Assembly (NCBI RefSeq): GCF_002127325.2
Contig: NC_035437.2
Span: forward strand, 155,293,897 to 155,357,896
Direction: 5' to 3'
Source of the DNA: Helianthus annuus
Taxonomy: Eukaryota > Streptophyta > Magnoliopsida > Asterales > Asteraceae
Length of the DNA: 64,000 nt
Made by a program: the position numbers and the translations under genes. A model generated the notes under the pieces. It was not told the origin of the DNA. It did no database searches and saw only the letters and a list, made by a program, of their open reading frames with translations. Below, one piece after another: positions 1 to 11,000 of the stretch. Positions within the stretch are counted from its first letter, which is position 1. Each line of letters begins with the position of its first letter.

Positions 1-457
1 ATTCATTGTGATATATGGGGTAAATATCAAAAATAGTCAACGTCGTAAGCACAATTTTTTCTAACTAGTGTTGATGATTTCAGTAGAGCAGTTTGGACGT
101 TTTTGATCAGTCACAAAAGTGAAGCATGTGATTGTTTAATAGATTTTCAAAGGATGGTAAAGACACAGTTTGGCAAACAAATTAAAAGAATCTGGTCCGA
201 CAATAGGGGTGAATTTACCTCCAACCAAATGAAAATGTTCTATGCGGATGAGGGTATTTTGTTAGAAACTAGCTGTCCCCACACCCCTCAACAAAACAGG
301 GTGGTTGAAAGAAAACATCGTCACCTGCTTGAGACAGCCTGAGCACTGATGTTTCAAGCTTGCTTACCTAAGAAATTCTGGGGTGAGTGTATACAAGCGG
401 CAACATATTTGATAAACAGATTGCCCTCGAAGGTGATAAATAATCAAACTCCCTATG
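1..457 (+). pseudogene. Ty1/copia integrase fragment (left copy)
   Basis: The frame reads as the catalytic core of a Ty1/copia integrase: DDFSRAVWTF, the second catalytic Asp region (IKRIWSDNRGEF) and the [19 protein letters not shown] block containing the catalytic Glu. It has in-frame stops at 34-36 (TAG) and 340-342 (TGA). It is about 96% identical by eye to 12013-12469 and shares both stops with that copy. It lacks two further stops that the right copy carries. The fragment ends abruptly at 457, where chromovirus LTR sequence begins, so it is a truncated remnant. The upstream part of the element lies outside the window. Confidence 0.9.
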
Positions 458-932
458 AAAGTATACAGGACCATTCTGCCATATTTTTGCACTTTACTAG
501 CATGTTACAATGCTGAATTTTATTAATGAATGCAGAATTCTGCATTTGAAGTGTGTTTTAGGCACTTCCCGGCATTATAACTATCACCTAGTGACGCAGT
601 ATTATGGTCCTCACTTCCCTACACTCCATACTAGTGCAGTACCCTGTCTCTGGCTCATACTGGCCTTAAAACATAGTCTGTCCATGTGCTGGCATTGTCA
701 GCATGTTTTCTGAATTATCCGTTCAGTGTGCTAACCGTGCTTTGTGCATCAAGTATGTCACTAAAGTTTATGTGTAATATATGGAGTGACTGTATGCAAT
801 ATGATGCATATGTATGTATGATGCATAATTCATAAAACAGTTCAAACCGTCAGTTGTAATCAAGCACAGTCATTAAGCACATCATTAAAATTAATTAATT
901 GTATAGTACCTGTAATTGTGAGGGTTGTCACA
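458..932 (-). repeat. truncated 3' LTR of element 1
   Basis: Read on the minus strand it starts TGTGACAACCCTCACA directly after a polypurine tract, as a 3' LTR should. It aligns without gaps to 11141-11615, the first 475 bp of the 5' LTR, with about 13 differences. The remaining roughly 3.1 kb of LTR is missing. The break at 457/458 joins copia sequence with no visible target duplication, which suggests a deletion rather than an insertion boundary. Confidence 0.88.
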
Positions 933-945
933 TTCTCCCCCCGTT
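933..945 (-). other. polypurine tract of element 1
   Basis: On the minus strand this reads as a purine run AACGGGGGGAGAA that abuts the TGTGACA start of the 3' LTR. This is the expected position of the plus-strand DNA primer used in reverse transcription. Confidence 0.8.
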
Positions 946-967
946 AAGAAAATTTCGTCCCGAAATT

Positions 968-1870
968 TTAGGTTCTGCTTCTAGTTGCAGGGGTTTTGTG
1001 GAACAAACGTGGGCATTTTTCCTTCATTCGATCCTCACGTTCCCAGGTAAATTCTGGGCCGTGTCGTGCATTCCATCGAACCTTGACGAGTTTGACACTA
1101 CTCCTCCGTGTTTTGTTAACCTTCCAATCTGTAACCTCAACTGGTTCTTCGATAAAGTGGAGTGTGTCGTCAACATGAACTTCGTCGGTAGGAATGACAA
1201 CGGTTTCTTGTGTTGGACTCTTTTTCAAGTTAGATACATGAAATGTTACGTGAACGCCATTAAGCTCTGCAGGTAAATCCAGCTTGTATGCTACGAGACC
1301 AATTCGTTCTAGAATTCTGAATGGACCAATGTATCTGGGGTTCAACTTCCCACGCTTCCGGAAGCGTGCCACACCCTTCCAGGGTGAAACCTTCAAATAA
1401 ACCATGTCTCCCACCTCAAATTCCAGAGGTTTCCTTCTTAGGTCCGCATAACTCTTTTGTCGATCACGAGCCGCTTTGATGCGCTCCCGGATCTGTGCAA
1501 TCTTGTATGTCGTTTCCTGGACCAATTCCGGACCAACTAGTTGTCTATCACCTGCGTCAGCCCAACAAATCGGTGATCGACACTTGCGTCCATAGAGAGC
1601 TTCGAACGGTGCGGCTTGAATACTTGCATGGTAACTGTTATTGTATGAAAATTCAACCAATGGTAGGTGAGTGTCCCAACTTCCACCTAAATCCATTACA
1701 CAAGCTCGCAACATGTCCTCAAATGTTTGAATCGTTCGTTCGCTCTGTCTGTCTGTCTGCGGGTGAAATACTGTACTCAGATTTAACTGAGAACCAAATG
1801 CTTCTTGAAAGGATTGCCAAATCCTCGACACGAATATTCCATCTCTATCAGAGATGATCGAGAGAGGCAC
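968..1870 (-). pseudogene. integrase C-terminal half plus chromodomain (element 1)
   Basis: This 300-codon open stretch begins at [15 protein letters not shown], with the second catalytic Asp, and continues through [19 protein letters not shown], which holds the catalytic Glu. A GPY/F-type module ([19 protein letters not shown]) and HVSNLKK follow. The last roughly 60 residues ([27 protein letters not shown]) form a chromodomain, the module that targets chromoviruses to heterochromatin marks. It is cut off from the N-terminal integrase by a TGA at 1875-1877 (probably from CGA) and by a frameshift near 1915-1935. It therefore represents the tail of a broken pol polyprotein and not an independent gene. 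Confidence 0.9.
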
Positions 1871-1913
1871 TCCATGTCATGCAACAATCTCTCTCATGTA
1901 TATCTCAGCAAGT

Positions 1914-2993
1914 TTACTCGTGTTGTCTTTTTTCCTTGATAGGCAGAAAGTGCACAGATTTCGTTAGACGGTCTACTATCACCCAAATCGTATCGTGGCC
2001 CTTGGGCATCCTTGGCAATTTCATTATGAAGTCCATGGAAATCTGTTCCCATTTCCATTTGGGTATTTCAGGTTGTTGCAGAAGACCTGAAGGCTTCTGG
2101 TATTCGGCTTTCACTTTGGCGTAAGTTAAACATTTACCAACGTATATCGCAACATCGCCCTTCATCCTTGGCCACCAATAAAAATCCTTTAGGTCTTGAG
2201 ACATCTTATCCGCTCCTGGATGAATCGAGTATCGTGACTTGTGAGCCTCATAAAAAATAACCTTCCGCAAACCACCAAACAAAGGAACCCAAATTCGTTT
2301 CATGAAGCACAACGTTCCTTCCCCGTTTGGTACCAATTGCTTCTCCATCCCACGGAGATACTCATCCTCGATATTCCTTTCTTTAAGAGCTTCTCTCTGC
2401 GCGGCGCGAATGCGCAATGAGAGGTCTGTCTGGACAATCATTTCTAAAGCCCTAACCCTTATGGGCTTGATCCTTTCTTCATCAGCGACCACATTCGCCT
2501 TCCCTGGATGATACTTGATTTCACAATCGTAGTCGTTCAACAATTCAACCCAGCGTCTTTGCCTCATGTTAAGCTCTTTTTGATTGAAAATATGCTGTAG
2601 ACTCTTGTGATCCGTGTAAATTGTGCATCGCGTGCCATATAAATAATGTCGTCAGATTTTCAAAGCAAACACCACCGCGCCTAATTCTAAATCATGCGTA
2701 GTGTAATTTCTCTCGTGGACCTTCAATTGGCGCGATGCAAACGCGATAACCTTCTGACGCTGCATTAGTACACGTCCCAAACCTTGACGCGAGGCGTCGC
2801 AATATACCACGAAGTCGTCCGTGCCTTCGGGTAGGGATAAGATCGGTGCGTCACAAAGTTTGTTCTTCAATAACTGAAATGCTTCTTCTTGTTTGTCTCC
2901 CCAATCAAACTTCTTGTCTTTCTGCATAAGGGAGGTTAAAGGTTGAGCGATTTTTGAGAAATCCTCAATGAACCTTCGATAATAACCAGCCAA
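1914..2993 (-). pseudogene. RNase H and integrase N-terminus (element 1)
   Basis: Two in-frame blocks continue pol. Positions 2993-2655 encode the RNase H domain ([41 protein letters not shown]). Positions 2567-1914 encode its end ([23 protein letters not shown]), the H-H-C-C zinc-binding region and the first catalytic Asp ([12 protein letters not shown]). Lesions are visible: TGA at 3006-3008 and at 2652-2654, a short in-frame deletion at [10 protein letters not shown] where related elements have extra residues, and loss of one zinc ligand (KCLTYAKVK, Tyr where Cys is expected). The frame ends with a frameshift after LPIKEK. Confidence 0.88.
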
Positions 2994-3005
2994 ACCTAAG
3001 AATTG

Positions 3006-5641
3006 TCAAATCTCGGTTGGCGTCTTTGGAGTTTCCCAATTCTTGATCGCCTCGATCTTTGTGGGATCCACATGAATTCCATTTCCATTAACCACATGAC
3101 CAAGAAACTGAACTTCGCGTAACCAGAACTCGCACTTCGAGAACTTTGCGTATAACTTCTCCTTCTTAAGCAGCTCTAAGATGGCTCTTAGATGATGCTC
3201 ATGTTCTTCTTTTGTCTTTGAGTAGATAAAAATGTCATCAACGAATACAATTACGAACTTATCGAGGTAGGGCTTGCAAACTCTGTTCATTAAATCCATG
3301 AATATCACTGGTGCGTTTGTTAACCCGAACGGCATAACCAAGAATTCGTAATGTCCATATCGAGTCCTAAAAGCAGTCTTGGGAATACTTTCCTCGTGAA
3401 TTCTCAACTGGTAATAACCTGATCGAAGATCGATCTTTGAGTAAAAACTTGAACCTTGCAATTGATCGAATAAGTCATCAATTCTCGGCAAAGGATATCT
3501 ATTCTTGATGGTCAACTTGTTCAGCTCCCGGTAGTCGATACACATGCGAAAACTACCATATTTCTTCTTGACGAACAGAACTGGAGCTCCCCAAGGCGAG
3601 AAGCTTGGTCTGATGAATCCTTTATCTAACAGCTCTCGGAGTTGCGTTGACAGCTCTTGCATTTCTGAAGGCGCAAGCCGATAAGGTGCCTTAGCCACAG
3701 GCGTGGCGCCTGGAACTAAGTCAATGCGAAATTCGACCTGCCTTTGTGGCGGCAATCCTGGCAAGTCTTCTGGAAAGACTTCAGGATACTCCTTCACGAC
3801 TGGAATATCTTCTATCTTGGGCTTAGTGGCTTCTTTATCAACAATATGTGCCAAGAAGGCAACACATCCCTTCCTCAAACACTTTGGAGCTTTTAGGCAG
3901 CTAATGATCCTCAGAGGCGTACCACGCTTCTCTCCGTGTACTACAATCGTTTCCTCATCCGCCATTGGGATGCGAATTGTCTTCTCGTGACAAACAATTT
4001 CGGCTTTGTTGCTAGATAACCAATCCATCCCTACCACCACATCGAAGCTTCCCAACTCGACTGGCAGTAAATCCAGAGTAAACTCGTGTTCTCCCAGCTC
4101 AATTACGCACCCTCTGATGACTTCATTAGTTTCCACTAGCTTTCCATTAGCCAGTTCAATTGAGTACGGAATGTCTAACTTACTAGTAGTTAACCCAAAC
4201 ATATTCTTAAATTCTAGCGATACAAAACTATAGTCGGCACCAGTGTCAAATAGAACAGATGCAAAGCGTTGATTTATAGGGAACGTACCAGTGACAACAT
4301 TCGGGTCCTGGCGTGCTTCCCTCGCTCCAATGTTGAAGACTCTGCCCTGCGCTTGATTCAGTTTTGGGCATTCCCTTTTAAAATGCCCCATGTCTCCACA
4401 GTTGAAATAACCTGGTCCTCGACCATTCCCATTTCCATTACCGCCTTGATTGTTGTTTTGATTGCGGTTACCACTTCCTGCTTGATTCCCAAAGTTACCG
4501 CGATTACCATTTCCGATGTTGCGGTTCCCATTCCCGTTACCTCCATGATTGTTGTTACCGACTCTCCTTTGGCCACCACGGCCAGTACCAACCCAACAAG
4601 TGTCCTTCAAGTGACCAACCTTTCCACAGGTTTCACATTTTCTAGCACCGCACCGGCCAGCATGATGATATTGGCAAAATTCGCATTTGGGCAGAGTGCC
4701 CATGTATCCTTTCCCTTTGTGTTCACTGCCAGTCTTTACTTCAGCTAGCAGGTTTGTATCTCTTCTCTTGCTGGCACTGCCGGTACTTTTCTTAAAGTTC
4801 GAGAATTTTCTCTTGTTTTCTCCTGATGATTCGACACGTGTCTCCTTCTTCTTTGGTTCAGAAATTGAAAAATTGTTCAACCGAATGGCTTCTTCTGTAA
4901 GTGCCGCGCTGAAATCAATGGCTTCGGTAATCGTTGCAGGGTTTGAAGTGGTTACCATGCTCATAATATGGGGTGCTAATCCCCAGATCAAACGCTCCAC
5001 GCGTTTAAATTCGGGCGTGACCATGTACGGCACCACATGGGACAGATCGTGAAACCTCTGAACATATTCGGCGATTTTTGGGCCTTCCATCTTTAGGTTC
5101 CAGAATTCCGTTTCTAGCTTTTGTATCTCAGCCCGCGAACAATACTTCTTCCTCATGAGCTCCTTCAGCTCATTCCATGTTAACGCATATGCCGCCGCCT
5201 CTCCCAATGTTTGCACTTGCAGATTCCACCACGATAGGGCACCATCAAGAAACAGCCCTGAGATGTATGTAACTTGTTGCTCAGGGGCACACTTGCTCAT
5301 CCTCAGAATCGAATCCGTCTTTTCTGCCCATCTGACGAATGCAACAGCACCTCCAGTGCTGTCGAAATTTAAGGGCTTACATTCAAGGAATTGTTTGTAG
5401 GTGTAGCCTGTACAGGCAATATTGTTAACAGTCAGTATTAGTGGATATGTAAGAAGTATCCAAAGGTAACGTAACGTGTCTCAAGCGACTTAACACTACC
5501 ATTGGGTGGATTGTTGTTGTTGTTTGAAGTATTCCTGCTTGTTTCTGCTTGGGAGGCCACATAATGTGCTATAGCTGCGACAATTAGCCCTTGGAGTTCC
5601 GCCTCAGTAGTAGGCAGGTGTGCGTTTCATCGTGGAGGCAT
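3006..5641 (-). pseudogene. gag - protease - reverse transcriptase (element 1)
   Basis: The likely gag start is the ATG at 5641 (MPPR), but the fifth codon is already TGA (5627-5629). The frame from 5300 is open for 764 codons. It begins within the retrotransposon gag domain ([41 protein letters not shown]). A Lys-rich linker and a zinc knuckle [14 protein letters not shown] follow near residue 225, then a Gly/Asn-rich repeat. A second knuckle has lost its first Cys ([15 protein letters not shown]). The aspartic protease motif [10 protein letters not shown] lies near residue 350. The RT has [24 protein letters not shown] and the catalytic FVDD near residue 685. The region 5300-5640 does not read cleanly into gag, so a further indel is likely there. 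Confidence 0.88.
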
Positions 5642-6180
5642 CTTCTAAAAGATGATCATATTGGTCAGGTCATAGTAAGTATAGTAAATATGCATATATA
5701 ATAATATCCATCAACCTCATAACACATAACATCCCATGTTATAATATAAAACAAATAATTCAACAAAGCATGTAGTGAGAACGTTGCCATTGAGCTTTCA
5801 TTAATCATGACCACAATATAGTTTTACATGTTTTACAGTACATCATACATCAAAATAAGATCATAGGGTTACATCACCCCCAAAATACAAGTCAGTCTAC
5901 ACTAATCATATACAAAAGTGTGGTCTTCCAAAAGTCTTTGTCTGCTGGCCCAATTGCGACTTTCTCACCAAAAACAATCTACCTGCACCAAACCAAAATG
6001 TAGCTACGCTGATGGCGGAGGAGGAGGAGGAAAGAAAATCAGACGGCGCAAGCGCACCCAGTCCTCCTCAAGTGCATGAATGACGCGCAGCAAGTAGGCA
6101 ATCTGCTGCTCGGAGGTGCGGAAACGGATATCCGAATCGGGGGGTAGCGGGATGGGAGCGTGTGGTGCGACAAAAGGAGT

Positions 6181-7575
6181 CTAACAGTGACATGGGGGAG
6201 GACGTGGAGTCCTCTCTAACTCCTGAACGCGACGACTCAGTGTGTCCTGCTGTAGTCGTAGGGAGATGAGTATATCGTCCATCGTGTACCCCACATGAAA
6301 AGGGTGGTACGGGTCTGACAACGGCATAACATTGGGCGAAGACCATAGAAACAGCTCGCCCGAAGGTACGAAAGATGGTGTAGTGTGAGGGAACTGGGAC
6401 ATGAACGGAACAGATGACGATACAGGCGGTACAAAAGTAGGCTGCTGTCTCGATGAACCCTCCCCAGGACGAGGTGGAGGAATATCCTGGAGAAAAGTGA
6501 TAGGAAGATCGGTACGATGGGTATCAGACACATGGGGAAAATGAGGGGCAACATCGATCAGTGCCGAGATGGGTGCATGAGAAGGGGTGACAAGTCTAAC
6601 ATATGGGGGATAATCGTCATCGTCGATCCACCCGTTGTGGGTGTCGGCGTATCGAGGGTCGATGTGAGCGGCGAACGGTGCACGGTCAACAAATGCCGAC
6701 ACAGGATCAGGCAGGGGTGCATCAGTAATAGGAACATCCATCACTGGTGGCGCAACAATGGGAATATCATCAATAGGTGGTGCAATGGCTGGTGCATCCA
6801 TAACAGGGTCGTGCACTGGTACAGGGTCATGGGCAACAACAGGCTCTGGTGCTATGACAGGCTCAGGGTCGGCAAAGTCCATATCAAAGTCGACAGGTAT
6901 ATCAAATAACTGATCAATAGGAGCCACTGGTGCCTCCAAGGGCTGGTCAATAGGAATAAACTCGATCTCGTGATCGGGATCAAAATCAGGAGGAAAAACT
7001 GGATCAAACTCGTCCTCGATCTCATGATCAAACTCAAACTCGTGAGGTGAACCAGGTACACCTGACATCGCCACATCTGAGTCAGCGTCAGGAGAGTAGT
7101 GCTGCACGCCCTGGTCGTGCAAAGAAGCGGATGCCACAGACTCAAACGAGTCTGGACCAGGTGAATCAGAAGGAGCCTCCTCTATAGGAGCCTCAACAAT
7201 AGGAATGACGACATCATCAGTAATCGGGGCCCCTCCCTCATGGTCGTCCTCAGGGGGACCCTCAACGAAAAGATCGATGTCGTCATCAGACACAACATCG
7301 AGTGGCAAATCCTCTACGGGAAATGCGACAAGTGGAACAGGAGCAGGGATCTCAGCAAGAGGTAGATCCCCAGCTAGAATGCCATCAGCGGGCTGAACGT
7401 CATCCCCGAAGTCGGGCAAAGCGAAAGGCTGAAAATCATCATCATCCGTGCTCGTGGTATCCAACGTGTAAACCTCGCTCTCGGATAGGATCTCGTCGTC
7501 CGAGACTACCGCCATAGGATCAAGCGTATCTGACACTCCGGTATCCGAAGATGACATGCTGTCTGTAACAAACAA
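6181..7575 (-). CDS. upstream ORF of element 1, acidic/Pro-rich, unknown function
   Basis: An uninterrupted 464-codon frame between the primer-binding site and gag, on the same strand as the element. An alternative start is the Met at residue 7 (MSSSDTGVSD). It is extremely acidic in the first half (runs of Asp/Glu such as SDDEILSESE and STDDDDFQPF). It is then rich in Pro/Ala/Val/Ile dipeptides (APVAPI, VIAPEPVVAHDPVP), and it ends in a short amphipathic segment (LRLQQDTLSRRVQELERT) that could form a helix or coiled coil. There is no signal peptide, membrane segment or known catalytic motif. It is open while gag-pol beside it has many stops, but its low-complexity codons make stops less likely. 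Element 2 has a comparable ORF in the same place. Extra ORFs are known in plant Ty3 elements; this one has no function that I can name. Confidence 0.7.
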   Translation of the reverse strand: MFVTDSMSSSDTGVSDTLDPMAVVSDDEILSESEVYTLDTTSTDDDDFQPFALPDFGDDVQPADGILAGDLPLAEIPAPVPLVAFPVEDLPLDVVSDDDIDLFVEGPPEDDHEGGAPITDDVVIPIVEAPIEEAPSDSPGPDSFESVASASLHDQGVQHYSPDADSDVAMSGVPGSPHEFEFDHEIEDEFDPVFPPDFDPDHEIEFIPIDQPLEAPVAPIDQLFDIPVDFDMDFADPEPVIAPEPVVAHDPVPVHDPVMDAPAIAPPIDDIPIVAPPVMDVPITDAPLPDPVSAFVDRAPFAAHIDPRYADTHNGWIDDDDYPPYVRLVTPSHAPISALIDVAPHFPHVSDTHRTDLPITFLQDIPPPRPGEGSSRQQPTFVPPVSSSVPFMSQFPHTTPSFVPSGELFLWSSPNVMPLSDPYHPFHVGYTMDDILISLRLQQDTLSRRVQELERTPRPPPCHC

Positions 7576-7669
7576 TCACGACAATTGCACATATATCAAC
7601 ATAAAATCAGATAAACATGTATGTCACAATAATGCAAGTAATCGTCCTAGTCTTCCCCAGACTATCCCT

Positions 7670-7885
7670 CCCAGCCTCTCAGACTGCCCTCTAGCCTCTC
7701 AGACTAACTCCCTGGTCTCTAAGACCAACTCCCTGGACTCTAAGGCCAACTCCCTGGTCTCTAAGACCAACTCCCAGTCTCTAAGACTAAACCTCCCCAA
7801 TCTCTAAGATTGAATCCCCCAGGCTCTAAGACTGAACCTCCCCAGCCTTTAAGACTGAACTCCCCCAGTCTCTAAGACTGAAATA
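7670..7885 (-). repeat. tandem hairpin repeats in the leader of element 1
   Basis: About nine imperfect units of 21-27 bp with the core TCTCTAAGAC lie between the PBS and the upstream ORF, in the untranslated leader. Many units are small inverted repeats around a TCTAA loop. Three stem variants keep pairing: CAGTC/GACTG, CAATC/GATTG and GGTC/GACC. Other units (GGCTCTAAGACT, AGCCTTTAAGACT) pair less well. Confidence 0.8.
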
Positions 7886-8042
7886 TAAATTTGAAATGTG
7901 TAATTGTGCCCTTTTGTTTGTAAAATGTTTGTGTCCCGGATCTGGACTTTTAGTGTATGCAATGTAAAAAAAAAATGTTTTCGTGAGAGCCCTAGTGATC
8001 ATAGTCTAGACTCGAAGGAATCCTAGTTCGCTATGATCGAGG

Positions 8043-8055
8043 CTCTGATACCAAG
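8043..8055 (-). other. primer-binding site of element 1 (tRNA-Met type)
   Basis: Minus-strand TGGTATCAGAGCC, four bases inside the LTR end (TGTGACA at 8065-8059). This sequence is the standard plant PBS complementary to the 3' end of initiator tRNA-Met. It fixes the 5' LTR boundary and the element's orientation. Confidence 0.9.
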
Positions 8056-8058
8056 CTG

Positions 8059-11000
8059 TCACACCCTGGCTTTTGCGGAAGCGTGGATTAATTGGCGTGA
8101 CTTCTTAATACCATAGCAACAATCATAACAATGCTATATGAAAATAAAACACAAGATGTTCATCCAATCATTAAGTTTTATAGTACCAAAACATGATTGT
8201 CTTGAAACAACTACCCAAATCAAGTTACATCCATGACTTGCTTAAAATAAAATGAGTTCACAAAGGACTCAACAAAAGACCTTAAATAAAACGGGGTTTG
8301 GAGACATGTGACCCGTCCAGGCAAGGGTTACACCTCTCAAACCCTACACCCCTGGATGACATCTTTATTTAATACGCAGCTTAACGTGCATCACCTGCCA
8401 GATTCGCACAATTCCCTGAAATACATGTAGTTTGAAAAATCAACAAAAGTTGAGCGAGTTCATGTGTACGTGAGTATGTATAAACCTTTGTAAACGGTGT
8501 ATGTATGAAAGTCCCTGGTAGGTAGCAATAAGGAAAATGAGATCACCAATGGGTTGCAAGGCCACTGGTATGTGTGAAATGGTCCGGGAAAACTCAAACC
8601 TAGCGGAGTTGCACCGGGCTTCCGGCTGTAAGACACAATCACTTCAATGGGCCGCCCCGGCCTCATGGGTGTGGGCTCGCTACACCCAAATAGATCTATC
8701 ACTCATGTCCCTCGGTCCTACTACGAGGATTAATGGCTTTAAGTGTTGCGCCCACCACTCACATGATCTAAGTAGTATGCCCTCCTTAAGCTAACCATAC
8801 CATGTATAAAAATGTTCGTAATAATTGTAACATGTATTTCACCCCCGAGGTTGTAAAACTGAAAACAGTTAAAAAGAAAAGGGGGATATGAACTCACAGT
8901 AGTGCGTCTCCTGAAATCGTATCGTCAACTCAAACTTGATCCGCTACACGACAACCTACAATGTACTAATGTCTATTAGACGAATGGGTCGTGCCTTGCC
9001 TTCATATTACGGGTTTGAGTTACGTTACTTTTTTATTTTTCCAAGTCTTAACTTCTTGTTAAAATAATGATAATAATTTTAAATTAAGTTTTATTTTAAG
9101 GGTTTTGGAATAATAGTTAGGCAACTATTTTGTATTCATACTTCTCAAGTATTTTATGTGCGTATTTCCTTTCCAAGGATGGGGGGTATTTTATACATGT
9201 ATTTTGGTAGTTCCGAATAATATATTTTTTTTAAATCCCATTTAGAAAAATATATTTAACGCATTTGTCAAAAATAACGTATTCCCAAAATATATATACT
9301 TTTCCCAAAAATAATATATTTTCATTCTTTGTATCAAAGTAATAATGACCCAAAATATATTCGTAAAAGTATTTTCCGGAATTATAAATGTGATGGCATT
9401 ATTCTAAATTACATTATTTTGCTCTAAATAATATAACTAGTTCCCAAAATAAACAAATAATCACACAAGCATTTTAGTGTAAAAGATATTTTCTAAATAT
9501 ATATTTATCCATTTTTTTAAGAAAATCAACCTCCGACACTTGTATTTTGTTACAAAAAATTATGGCGAAGTTTATATTCAAAACACAAGTTATAAAATAT
9601 ACTTGTAACACTTGTTTGGAAAAATATTTTCTAAGTGTTGAAATTTTTAGAAAATTTCGCCAGAGTTTCCCCTAAAAACGGAGGTGTCCATGCTATTAAG
9701 CATATCGTTTTCTTTTCAAAATCAATCAACAATTATCAACAATCAATCTTTACATTACCAAGAGCAAAAATATATGTGTTACACACTAATCATGAACTTG
9801 ATATATTTTGAAAACGCGTAGTAACTTGGTGAAGCTTTTAGGGGACTTAGTTACCTTCCGAAGCGTATTTATTTCTTTAAAAATCATTCTCATAAAATAA
9901 TTTAGTGTTTACAACTTGTAAGTAAATTTTACAAAAATTAACCCCTTTGAACTCTTCTTGTAAATAAAATATTCTCATACTTGTCTTATTTCTAAAAATG
10001 GTGTAGGTGTTTGTATTAGTCATGATTTTCCAAAAACCGCTTCTCTAACTTGGTTTATTTACAAAAATCTTTTGTAAAACTTGGATCAACATGATCATCC
10101 ATCAATTTGTTCACTTATATTATAAGAAAATTATTTTTATTCAAGTTCATGTTTAAACTAGAAGATGATTATGTCATGTAACACATAATCACCTTCTTAT
10201 TCTTGTTAAACCATATTTCTAAACATCCTTTAACAAGATCTATATGATGATTAACATCACATAATCAAGAATCATCATAAAATTAACAACATGTTCACTA
10301 CAACATCATACTAGTAACATTTCACCTTTATGTAAAGTTTTATGTTCATCTTCTTAGTGTTCTTGTTCTTTAGTGTTTTGAACATAACCATCCTACTACA
10401 ACTTTTAACTATGAAACAAGATGAACAAGAGTGTAACAAGGAACTTACTACTAGCACAAAGGCTAGGGATGATTCCAGTGAAGAAGATGATGAGAAATGA
10501 TGGTGAAAAAGCAAGAAACAAAGTCCCTTGAAGCTCCACAAGTTGCAAGCTCCTTTAATCCTTCTTCTACACTTGAATGAAGCTTAAAATGGATGAAGAT
10601 GGTGACGTTAAAGTGGTGGTGATGGGGGCGGTTAAGGGAGCCGAGAGGAGGGAGTGGGGGAGTGGGGGAGTGAAGGTGAGGGTGTGATAATGTGAAGTAT
10701 GGTGGTGATCTTCATGCCATGCTTTATAAAGGATTGTTCATATATTTTGATGATCTCTACAAGCAACAATCTATTAAACAATTGGGATATAATCTAATCA
10801 AGATATGAGGCATGGTGTAAAATGTTGGGGTGGGTCCATAAGGGACCGAATTCGGTTAGGGGGGGGGGTTAAGGGTAAATTTTGCAACTAAGTGGTAAAG
10901 GTAAGTTAGATTTCAAGTAATATCCTTATATATGATATTTATTTGATATTTAGTGGGTGTTAGGGTGTTCGGGGATCATGGCAAGCCAAGAAATAAATAA

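Noticed and set aside
510..713. Identical-looking 67-codon frames at 510-713 and 11193-11396
   Set aside because: They recur only because both lie in the LTR pair of element 1; there is no domain and they read against the element's direction.
899..1857. Plus-strand frames opposite the integrase (125 and 120 codons)
   Set aside because: They lie antisense to clear integrase and chromodomain homology and show no motif of their own.
3703..5400. Plus-strand frames opposite gag-PR-RT of element 1 (75-159 codons)
   Set aside because: Shadows of the minus-strand coding region; composition follows the Gly/Asn-rich repeat and the protease codons read backwards.
7670..7885. Possible CRISPR-like array
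   Set aside because: Direct repeats with short spacers, but the units are degenerate and contiguous, no cas genes exist, and the context is a plant retrotransposon leader.
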